NCBI GenBank assembly: GCA_965214875.1
Contig: OZ243980.1
Location: 2,108,001 to 2,172,000 of the forward strand
Direction: 5' to 3'
Length of the DNA: 64,000 nucleotides
Origin: CBDAUN01 sp965214875
GTDB lineage: Bacteria; Pseudomonadota; Gammaproteobacteria; Arenicellales; JAJDZL01
Numbering within the stretch: the stretch's first letter is position 1; every line of letters starts with the position of its first letter. A program made the translations under genes and the position numbers. Below, piece after piece: positions 56,771-64,000 of the stretch. Below the pieces are notes generated by a model that saw only the letters and a program-made list of their open reading frames with translations, had not been told where the DNA came from and made no database searches.

Positions 56771-57152
56771 CTTTGTGCTAGCACCTTAAATTTTGATTTG
56801 CCTTTGTAAATACACGCATAGTTTAATCTCTGTTGCGCAACGACGCTTTGGCACTGCGTCAAGCTTGCTTCGTCAGGAAGGCGATAAACAGTGCAACGGC
56901 ACGCAAAACCATTTAAGCTGAAGCGTCAATTGAGACGCATCGACTTATTGGATGGAATCGATATTGATTTATACTTGCATTCACACGCACACCGCCGCTG
57001 TAATTCACTAAATCTGAAAATACGATCATATCTAGATTTCGCCACCCGTAGAAGATCTGCACGACTTGAGGCGCTGATCGGCCGATCGGCTTTCGCTGAG
57101 ACAGCGCCGAAAATAAACACCTTGACGCACACACAACACTGGATTTAGTTAA
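56771..57152. other. Divergent intergenic region ffh-CorC-like gene
   Basis: No gene is supported; short frames on both strands only. It should hold the divergent promoters. I see no strong consensus pair. Confidence 0.5.
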
Positions 57153-58430
57153 TTGGACAACCTACCAATAGGCATCCTGTTCATCGCGCTTGCGTTGCTG
57201 ATCTGTTTCTCGGCATTCTTCTCAGCTTCTGAAACCGCGATGATGGCGCTGAATCGATATCGCCTGGAAGACGAAGCGAGAAAAAATAGCCGCCGAGCAA
57301 AGCTGCTTCGCAAAATGCTCAAGCAGCCCGACCGGCTTCTTGGCACGATACTGCTCGGCAATAATCTGGTGAACAATCTTGCAGTAGCCATCACCACGGT
57401 GCTTGCGCTTCGCTTGTTCGGCGATTTCGGAGTGGCTATCTCGACAATCTTGATCACGATAGCGATTCTGATCTTCGCCGAAGTCCCGCCTAAGACCTTT
57501 GCAGCCACGCGGCCCGATGGCATCGCGCGGCTCGCCGGCTATCCGCTGTATGGACTTCAACGCATCTTGTATCCGGTTGTCTGGATGGTCAGCTATACAG
57601 CTAAGCTGCTTGAACTGATACCCGGGTTCCGCTCCGGTGACACAGTCGATTCGTTGAAAGAGGATGAACTGCGCATCGCAATCCTTGCATCCGAAAAGCA
57701 CATCGCAAAGTATCAGCACTCCGCCCTGCTGAGCGTTCTGGAAATCGGCAATGCGACAGTCGAGGCCGCGATGGTTCCGCTGTCGAAAATCGAGGCGATC
57801 AACCTCGATGACAGCGAGCCCGACATTACCCGGCAAATTCTTGCGACAAAGCGAACCCGTCTACCGGTCTACCGAGGAACAATCAACAATATCCAAGGCG
57901 AGTTGCTAACGATCAAACTACTGCAAGGCCGCAAGCCAAAGAAGGATTCGTTTTCCAAACAGCAGATCGAAAAATCCTTGATTGATCCACTATACATGCC
58001 CGAAGACGCTAAGCTGATGTCACAAATCCGACGCCTGCAAGAACTTGACCGGACCATGGGGATCGTTATAGACGAATACGGCGATGTGCGCGGAATTGCA
58101 ACGCTGCGCGTGATGCTCGAAGAAATCGCCGGCACGGTCGACCGCCAAAGTCCGTCCGGGATTGTCAAGCGCACAGAAAACTGCTACGACATTCTAGCAA
58201 ATACAAGCATTCGCGACTTGAATCGCGTCGCAGGCTGGCAGCTTCCGACCGATGGCCCGAACACCTTGAACGGACTAGTTCTTGAGCACCTGGGCCACAT
58301 CCCCAATCCCAGTACTGCATTAAAAGTTAATGGTTATGTCATTGAAACTCTTGAAGTAAGAGGAACCGCCGTTTCAAAGGTCAGAGTCACAGCACTACCT
58401 GAAAGCGTCCGCTCCGACGACATTGACTAG
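57153..58430 (+). CDS. CNNM/CorC-type transporter or ion-efflux protein with CBS domains
   Basis: A 425-residue protein with a DUF21/CNNM membrane domain of about four segments (FFSASETAMMALNRYRLE, TILLGNNLVNNLAVAI and others), a CBS pair (roughly 195-325), and a C-terminal CorC/HlyC domain with GDVRGIATLRVMLEEI. Members are linked to magnesium or cobalt handling. The TTG start is forced by an in-frame TAA just before it. Confidence 0.87.
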   Translation: MDNLPIGILFIALALLICFSAFFSASETAMMALNRYRLEDEARKNSRRAKLLRKMLKQPDRLLGTILLGNNLVNNLAVAITTVLALRLFGDFGVAISTILITIAILIFAEVPPKTFAATRPDGIARLAGYPLYGLQRILYPVVWMVSYTAKLLELIPGFRSGDTVDSLKEDELRIAILASEKHIAKYQHSALLSVLEIGNATVEAAMVPLSKIEAINLDDSEPDITRQILATKRTRLPVYRGTINNIQGELLTIKLLQGRKPKKDSFSKQQIEKSLIDPLYMPEDAKLMSQIRRLQELDRTMGIVIDEYGDVRGIATLRVMLEEIAGTVDRQSPSGIVKRTENCYDILANTSIRDLNRVAGWQLPTDGPNTLNGLVLEHLGHIPNPSTALKVNGYVIETLEVRGTAVSKVRVTALPESVRSDDID

Positions 58431-58452
58431 TCGTCAATGAAGCGATGCCAAT

Positions 58453-59460
58453 CTAGCGCCAGCTGTCCGCGTCGACCACATCGGCAAAAACTGCAAGACA
58501 GTCTCCGCACTGAACCAGCCCCGGAAAGTGCCGTCCCACTACCATGCCGCTACGGAATGATCGGTATTCGAACGGCGCGACGCCGGTTCTGTCCAGAGGC
58601 CATATTTTTGCAATCGGATCGCCTTGTTCAACAGTATCGCCGAGACTCGCAACAGGCTCAATCAGTCCTTCATGCTCACTGAAGAGATAGCAATTCTCAT
58701 CCGGCATGTCCAGGCCTACCGTGGGCTCCATTGAGATTTCGCCATCCAGTATGCCGGCATGGATCAAGATATTTCGAATACCTCTTTTTGCCACCGAAAG
58801 AGTCAGTGGCGAGGTTGTTCCTCCGCCTCCCAGTTCAGTCGTAACGAATGTTTTGCCCTGCTCTTCGACTGTGGTGTCATACATGCCGGCCGCACTTGGC
58901 TCGACAAGCAGCATCGAGTTCGGCGCGTTGAATGCGAGTAGTGCGTCGATGCACCGCCTCTGCAACTCCTTATCGGGCATCACGTGCGCTGCCGCTAGGG
59001 GCACAAACTCAAGAGTTTTGCCCCCTGCGTGTATGTCAACCACAACAGAGGCCATTGGCACCAGGCATGTTGAAAAGTAGTCGGCAATCTTTTCGGTCAG
59101 ATTGCCCGCGGAATTTCCTGGAAACACGCGATTCATATTGCCATCGTCATACGGCGAGTTTCTGCAACCAGCGCGAAAAGCCGGGTAGTTGAATGCCGGG
59201 ACGATAATGACGCGCCCGCAAATATCTCGCGGCTTCAGCTGTAGCGCCAAATTCTGCAGCGCGATGGTGCCTTCGTATTCATCGCCATGGTTGGCGCCAG
59301 TCAAAAGCGCGGTCGGACCATCGCCATTTCGAATGACCGCGATTGGAATCATGATTGCGCCCCAAGCAGAATCATTGCGGCTGTAGGGCAGCTTCAAAAA
59401 GCCATGACGCACCCCGTCTTTATCGAACGGGATCGTCGGGAAAATTGGGTTAGGATTCAT
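58453..59460 (-). CDS. AstE/aspartoacylase-family deacylase, DoeB-like
   Basis: A 335-residue zinc deacylase. The metal-binding NHGDEYEG (H-x2-E type) and the later DIHAGGK (second His) are present. The sequence matches closely the DoeB-type N-acetyl-diaminobutyrate deacetylase I remember from ectoine degradation (HGFLKLPYSRNDSAWG, VLIEP-type ending). No other doe genes are in the window, so the ectoine link is an inference from the protein only. It is convergent with the CorC-like gene. Confidence 0.85.
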   Translation of the reverse strand: MNPNPIFPTIPFDKDGVRHGFLKLPYSRNDSAWGAIMIPIAVIRNGDGPTALLTGANHGDEYEGTIALQNLALQLKPRDICGRVIIVPAFNYPAFRAGCRNSPYDDGNMNRVFPGNSAGNLTEKIADYFSTCLVPMASVVVDIHAGGKTLEFVPLAAAHVMPDKELQRRCIDALLAFNAPNSMLLVEPSAAGMYDTTVEEQGKTFVTTELGGGGTTSPLTLSVAKRGIRNILIHAGILDGEISMEPTVGLDMPDENCYLFSEHEGLIEPVASLGDTVEQGDPIAKIWPLDRTGVAPFEYRSFRSGMVVGRHFPGLVQCGDCLAVFADVVDADSWR

Positions 59461-59496
59461 TTTTCGTGCCAGACTAAAGGGGAAAACAGCATGCGT

Positions 59497-60373
59497 TCAA
59501 AGATTTGAATGGGTGGGACGAAGTTCATCGTGCCATTGTTTGAGATAAGGATTACTGGCCAAGGCGTTGCGCAATCCGGCACGTTCCTTGAGTTTGTTGG
59601 TATGTTTCCATATTTCTTTCAACTCGCCATGAATAGAATTTTCGAGTGCCCAATAGCGTTCGTCATCCTCGGATGCGCTCTGACGACTTGAAGTGGCGAT
59701 GTCTGGAAAATTGTCGCTGTCTAGGAAATTCGCCTCGATCTCCCCAAACATATAATTGGTTATCATTCCGCCAAGCTATTGCAATCCATGCTTTGATCGA
59801 AAATTAGTCGGACACAAATTCGTCGCTATCAACTTTCAAAGAATTTTCCCTATCGCATATTCCAGTAAATTGACCGTTTTCGTCCTTTTCCAGTCGTTTA
59901 CAGTGTCTTGCATGGTCTCCTCCGTACTGACAAATGAAGCGAGCTTTATGAAAGTAATCTCGGTCGGCCAAAGTAACCGATTCGCCGTTTATCTTGACTG
60001 TGAATTTTGTTGGGTCTCCAAATACTGAATCTCCGCGCAATACGCCGCCTCACTTCATTTGCTTTGGTCAGGCGAAGTTTCTTCAGATCGGTGATGCGAA
60101 TGCAGGTGCCATGCCCGGCAGCGGGCATTCGTCGGATTCTATGGGCTCAGGCATATATTTCCCGACTTTGGATTGATCCTCATTTTCAATCGCCTCTCTT
60201 ATCTTGTCAGCGTCCATCAGGAAGGTTTCGGCAGTTCCATTCTCAGTTCGAGTTCTACTTCAGTTGCGTCGGCCATCCCAAGAGTTGGCTATTAACTTCA
60301 ACAAGAACAGCAGAGGTATTGCTATAGAGGTTAAGGCCCGTATGATCGAGCACGTTCAAGCTAATGGTCATGT
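59497..60373 (-). pseudogene. Decayed GHKL (HSP90-like) ATPase gene next to a C5 methyltransferase
   Basis: Starting at ATG 60373, 8 bases after the C5 methyltransferase stop, the minus strand reads MTISLNVLDHTGLNLYSNT. This is the opening of GHKL-ATPase proteins common in restriction islands. The expected NxWDADAT-type block follows, but split over frames (ANSWD, then ADATEVELEL). Later blocks are in separate frames: ITDLKKLRLTKANEVRRRIA, then FTVKINGESVTLADRDYFHK, and after a probable deletion FGEIEANFLDSDNFPDIATSS. I count at least four frame changes and a missing middle. The 89-residue frame at 59497-59766 is the C-terminal fragment. Confidence 0.72.
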
Positions 60374-60381
60374 AGTACTTT

Positions 60382-61416
60382 TCAGACATCGGACACAGCT
60401 TTCCTAAGCGACTCTCCGATCAGTGCACCTATTTTCACAGGCACTGCATTGCCCACGTGGCGAGCCAATTTACGTACGGTGTTTTCCGAGTTTGGTTCGA
60501 CAAGTTTATAGTTAACGGGAAAAGTTTGGAGTAGCGCAGCTTCTCTTACTGAGATAGCGCGGTCTTGTGTCGGGTGGCCGAAACGCCCGGTGCTGTAATA
60601 GCAAAATTGCGTTGTTATTGTCGGAGCTGGCCTGTCCCAACGCATGCGACCATATGATGCAGGATAATAGGTGCGAGCATGACAAGGATTGATAAGGTCA
60701 TCGTCCCAATCCTTCCAATTACCGCCAGGTTTTGATTGGCGAATTCTCAATAGATTGGTCGGTGTCAGAGGAAGGCAGCAATGCGCCTGATCATTCAGCG
60801 ATGTCTCGCCAGCGGCTATTGGTCGAAGATTGAAAATGAAATCTGAAACTTTCTTTGCATCATCCGAAGGGTCAGGCAACGAAACCGGACCACGACGAGA
60901 CGCTATCATTACAAGACGGCGGCGAAGCTGGGGAACGCCGTAACGGTAAAAATTCAGTATATCGTAATCAAAGTCGTAATCCAGATCGTTCAATACTTCA
61001 ATGAAATCAAGGAATGAATCATGCTTTTTGAGACCTTGAACATTCTCCATCGAAACGAGATCTGGTTTGCCTTCCGCAATCAAACGAGTAAATTCTCGAA
61101 CTAATTTGCATTCTTCAGCATCAGAGATTCGCCGCCTAGTGTACGCAGAAAATGGTTGGCAAGGCGCGCAGCCAACCAAAGCTGTAACCGCACATTCTCC
61201 GTAATACGCTTCGAAATCGATGAATTTGACTTTTCGTATGTCGGCTTCTACAAACTCAGTACCGGGATTGTTGGTCTCGTATGCGAAGCGGCATGAAGAG
61301 TCATTATCTATTCCGAGCGAAACTTCGATTCCTGCCGAGCGCAGGCCATGTGTGAGACCACCGATGCCGCAGAAAACGTCAACTGCCCGGATAAACGGAT
61401 CGTTCAACGAGGACAC
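60382..61416 (-). CDS. DNA C5-cytosine methyltransferase
   Basis: A 344-residue DNA (cytosine-5) methyltransferase. Motif I is DVFCGIGG (13-20), the catalytic PCQP is at 85-88 (C86), ENVQG and QLRRRLV are in place, and the closing motif reads RHVGNAVPV. Its variable target-recognition region is about residues 190-275. The start is GTG 61416. The downstream gene is a decayed GHKL ATPase, so the R-M island around it is degenerating, or the enzyme is now an orphan. Confidence 0.92.
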   Translation of the reverse strand: MSSLNDPFIRAVDVFCGIGGLTHGLRSAGIEVSLGIDNDSSCRFAYETNNPGTEFVEADIRKVKFIDFEAYYGECAVTALVGCAPCQPFSAYTRRRISDAEECKLVREFTRLIAEGKPDLVSMENVQGLKKHDSFLDFIEVLNDLDYDFDYDILNFYRYGVPQLRRRLVMIASRRGPVSLPDPSDDAKKVSDFIFNLRPIAAGETSLNDQAHCCLPLTPTNLLRIRQSKPGGNWKDWDDDLINPCHARTYYPASYGRMRWDRPAPTITTQFCYYSTGRFGHPTQDRAISVREAALLQTFPVNYKLVEPNSENTVRKLARHVGNAVPVKIGALIGESLRKAVSDV

Positions 61417-62130
61417 TACACTACCCTTGTCTTGAAGCCGATTTGATTTTCTGGAGGTGCTGCGATCATCCGCAGTTTAATGATGCAGGTTGGAAAATAC
61501 AGAACTTTAGCCGATTTTATGCAAGTTATATTGGATAATAAAAGTGTCATTATTAGCAATGATTTTATTTCATGCTTCTGCGTATGCATTACGTGTCGTT
61601 GCATCATAATTTGACGCATATCATTGAAAATGAAAAGATCAACTACTAAAGAAACGGCCGCCAACGAATTTCTGCGAATGATGTGCCAAACACGCTGCTG
61701 AAAAGGTTTGCAAGTAAATTCCTGGCTGCTCCAGCGATTGGGAGCGTCAGCTACGAAGCGGTGCGAGGCATAAGCGCTGCGACTCCCCCGGACGCAGTGG
61801 TCCCCATCAACGGATCCATATCGACGGGGATTCTGGGCAAAACGAATTGCCTCCGGCGGAAAAGTACGCCTGCACGTGAAATTGACAGATAGCCGCCTTC
61901 AAACCACATCATGATCAGCAACTTCAAACATTTCATCGGCGATGCATTTGACAGGATATTGCACGAGTATCTGCAAGAGCACATCAATAAGTTCATGTTC
62001 TGCTCCAACCACTGATATCAGGAGAATCGGCTACCAATGAGATTGATTCAAGCGGCCATGAGTCATGCCCCGATTCAGCTTCAAACTTAATCATCTGCAA
62101 AGACATCCAAACCAATCACGGAGCAAAGCC
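61417..62130. other. AT-rich intergenic stretch of about 700 bases
   Basis: Frames at 61416-61664 (minus), 61683-61892 (plus) and 61751-62008 (minus) lack family features, and I do not support any of them as genes. Part of this may be the eroded edge of the methyltransferase island. Confidence 0.5.
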
Positions 62131-62628
62131 ATGCGACTTATTGTCATGCGTCACGCAAAATCAAGCTGGGAAGATTCCCATCTTGCGGATCATGATCGTC
62201 CTTTATCCAAACGGGGGCGAAAGTCCTCAGACGCAATCGGCAAGTGGCTAGTTGAAAACGGCTATGCGCCTAAAGTTGTCATAAGCTCAACATCTCAAAG
62301 GACACGCGAGACTTGGGAAATCGTGTCGCAACACTTGCCTCAAGCTTGCCATGTTCGCTTCGCAAAGGAACTATATCACGGTGGCAGCGGCTCATTCTTC
62401 AGCCAGCTGGCGCAGGTCGATGCTTCACCTGCTCTGTTGCTGGGGCACAATCCAGGAATTGGTTTTTTTGCCAATTCGATCTTGCAGCAAACGCCGAAAG
62501 ATGCCGCGTTTCAAAAGTACCCGACAGCAGCGACGCTGGTATGTGATTTTCCAATATCGCGCTGGTCGGATGCAGAATGTGGAATGGCCAGCCTGGTTGA
62601 CTTTGCGGTGCCGCGCTCGCTTGTTTGA
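62131..62628 (+). CDS. SixA-type phosphohistidine phosphatase
   Basis: From ATG 62131, with GGAG 7 bases before it, the protein has 165 residues of the histidine phosphatase superfamily. It shows RHAKS (the RHG catalytic His), HDRPLSKRG and later LLGHNPGIGFF (second catalytic His). Family members dephosphorylate phosphohistidine on signalling or PTS proteins. A longer frame begins at 62065. Confidence 0.85.
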   Translation: MRLIVMRHAKSSWEDSHLADHDRPLSKRGRKSSDAIGKWLVENGYAPKVVISSTSQRTRETWEIVSQHLPQACHVRFAKELYHGGSGSFFSQLAQVDASPALLLGHNPGIGFFANSILQQTPKDAAFQKYPTAATLVCDFPISRWSDAECGMASLVDFAVPRSLV

Positions 62629-62687
62629 TGGCTGGGTCGGAATCAACAAGCAAGCGCATCTCAAAAATTCGATACAAATAAGCAAAC

Positions 62688-63584
62688 GTGCAAAACCACT
62701 ATAGAATCGGCTTCATCGGTGAAGCAATGGTCGAACTGTCGTTTCACGGCAGTCAAACCAAATTCGCTTTTGCAGGCGATGCGCTGAACAACGCCGTCTA
62801 CTTTCGCAGATCGTCTCCTATCGATCATGAAGTCGACTTCGTTTCAGTGTTCGGACGTGACCCGCTGTCGGAAAAGATGTCTGAATTTATCGAAGCCGAA
62901 GGGATCTCGACAAAATGCATTGCTCAACACCCTGACAAGCTGCCGGGAATCTACGCGATCAGCACCAGCGAAGATGGCGAGCGGTCATTCTATTTCTGGC
63001 GCGAGAACTCATCGGCCCGCACACTATTTGAAGATGGCTTCAGCATATTGAATAAGTTTGACGTAATCTACTTTTCAGCGATCACGCTCGCCATTTTGCC
63101 AGCAAAGACTCGACGCGGACTGCTCAATTGGTTTGATCAATCGGAAGTCAAAGTGGTTTTCGACTCCAATTATCGGCCTCAACTGTGGGCAGATGTGAAA
63201 ACGGCGAGACGTGCGGTTTCGCAGGCATGGCAGCGAACCGACATCGGTTTGCCGTCGCTTGACGATGAAATTAATCTATTTGGGGACCGCGACGAAAAAG
63301 AAGTCTTGATCAGATTGCAGCAGTTCGGGTTGCAAGATGGTGCCCTGAAGCGTGGCGCTTTAGGGCCGTTGTCACTGAGCGGGAGGCAGAACAACCGGCA
63401 CATTTATGCGCCAGCCGCCAAAGTGGTCGACACGACCGCTGCGGGCGACAGCTTCAACGGTGCCTACTTAGCGGCGCGTTTTGCTGGAGCGGCCCAAGCT
63501 GATGCCATGCTCGCCGGGCACAACCTTGCGCGTGAAGTCATCGCGCATCCAGGGGCAATCATCCAGCCACCCCGGTTGCCTTAA
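62688..63584 (+). CDS. kdgK: 2-keto-3-deoxygluconate kinase (PfkB family)
   Basis: A 298-residue PfkB kinase with FIGEAMVEL at the start and DTTAAGDSFNGAYLA (catalytic Asp in AAGDS) near the end. The segment RPQLWADVKTARRAV is typical of KDG kinases. It makes KDPG from 2-keto-3-deoxygluconate for cleavage by Eda, encoded convergently 66 bases away. The start is GTG 62688. Confidence 0.87.
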   Translation: MQNHYRIGFIGEAMVELSFHGSQTKFAFAGDALNNAVYFRRSSPIDHEVDFVSVFGRDPLSEKMSEFIEAEGISTKCIAQHPDKLPGIYAISTSEDGERSFYFWRENSSARTLFEDGFSILNKFDVIYFSAITLAILPAKTRRGLLNWFDQSEVKVVFDSNYRPQLWADVKTARRAVSQAWQRTDIGLPSLDDEINLFGDRDEKEVLIRLQQFGLQDGALKRGALGPLSLSGRQNNRHIYAPAAKVVDTTAAGDSFNGAYLAARFAGAAQADAMLAGHNLAREVIAHPGAIIQPPRLP

Positions 63585-63650
63585 ACTGCCAATCCGGCTT
63601 TCTGACAGCTTCAAAGAGCCAAAATCGAATACGCCCATCCCGCCGCGCAA

Positions 63651-64000
63651 TCAGGTTTCCGAAGATGCGACAGCAAACGCTTCAGCCGCTTTCAAAGCGA
63701 TCCGATCATAGCGACCTTGTTCGACGAGCCGGCGATCTGCGATCCACGTGCCGCCGCAAGCAAGTACATTGGGCAAGCTGAGGTAGTTCGACAAATTGGC
63801 GAAGCTGATGCCGCCAGTCGGTACAAACTGCATTGTCGGGTAAGGAGCCGCCATGGCTTTTAGGAATTTCGCGCCGCCACTCGCCTCAGCGGGAAAGAAT
63901 TTAGCCGCCGTAAGACCCAAACTCATTGCTTGCTCAATATCGGTCGGGGTATTGACACCGGGCAAAGGCAGCACGCCAGCCGCCAGGCTCGCGTCAACAA
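63651..64000 (-). CDS. eda: KDPG aldolase (cut by window end)
   Basis: The visible C-terminal 115 or so residues match 2-keto-3-deoxy-6-phosphogluconate aldolase: VLPLPGVNTPTDIEQAM, then the Schiff-base lysine in LTAAKFFPAEASGG, then FVPTGGISFANL (phosphate-binding). The 5' end lies beyond base 64000. It pairs with kdgK to feed the Entner-Doudoroff route to pyruvate and glyceraldehyde 3-phosphate. Confidence 0.9.
   Translation of the reverse strand, partial: VDASLAAGVLPLPGVNTPTDIEQAMSLGLTAAKFFPAEASGGAKFLKAMAAPYPTMQFVPTGGISFANLSNYLSLPNVLACGGTWIADRRLVEQGRYDRIALKAAEAFAVASSET

Noticed and set aside
57222..57836. A 204-codon minus-strand frame
   Set aside because: It is antisense to the CNNM/CorC-like gene and has no recognisable motif.
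61416..61664. An 82-codon frame directly before the C5 methyltransferase
   Set aside because: Composition is AT-driven, overlap with the methyltransferase start is one base, and no family or ribosome-binding site is visible.

Overview
This 64 kb window looks like the chromosome of an alphaproteobacterium with a marine, possibly host-associated lifestyle. That placement is inferred from gene content: a cytoplasmic sHdr sulfur-oxidation locus, a trimethylamine monooxygenase, a DoeB-type deacylase, an smo/mtl polyol uptake operon and Entner-Doudoroff genes. There is no 16S gene or other taxonomic marker. I saw no tRNA or rRNA genes, IS elements, prophage or CRISPR array.

Layout. 0-3 kb: end of an unknown gene and a type II restriction-modification pair (N6-adenine methyltransferase plus nuclease). 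3-4.9 kb: gene-poor, with a small coiled-coil/membrane protein. 4.9-15.1 kb: the sHdr cluster (dsrE, hdrC1, hdrB1, hdrA, the conserved hypothetical gene, hdrC2, hdrB2, an extra small ORF, lbpA, tusA). A complete autotransporter gene sits inside it, between the conserved hypothetical gene and hdrC2. 15.1-17 kb: fatty acid/sterol hydroxylase-like protein and a HEPN/MNT toxin-antitoxin pair. 17-27 kb: accessory island with a second, larger autotransporter, decayed sequence, a GC-rich AAA ATPase/PD-(D/E)XK gene, a secreted-protein gene set and another AAA ATPase. 27-45 kb: transport (amino acid, phosphate, zinc, polyamine) with phoU and tmm. 45-53 kb: mannitol/sorbitol-type operon with fructokinase and a ROK regulator. 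53-55.4 kb: N4-cytosine methyltransferase plus an MvaI/BcnI-type nuclease. 55.4-59.5 kb: ffh, a CorC-like transporter and a DoeB-like deacylase. 59.5-61.4 kb: C5-cytosine methyltransferase with a decayed GHKL-ATPase partner. 62-64 kb: SixA-like phosphatase, KDG kinase and the start of a KDPG aldolase.

The most striking signal is three homopolymeric C/G tracts of 9, 11 and 11 bases. Each lies between a start codon with a plausible ribosome-binding site and the signal-peptide-coding part of a surface or secreted protein gene (9534-9542, 20975-20985, 25553-25563). From those starts all three genes are out of frame as sequenced, and each is restored by a one-base length change. This is the arrangement of a slipped-strand phase-variation (contingency-locus) set. 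One of the three lies inside the sulfur-oxidation operon and could therefore influence hdrC2-hdrB2-lbpA expression by polarity. The rest of the window reads as a nutrient-scavenging chromosome (PstSCAB, ZnuABC, Pot, Smo) with three chemically different DNA methylation systems.
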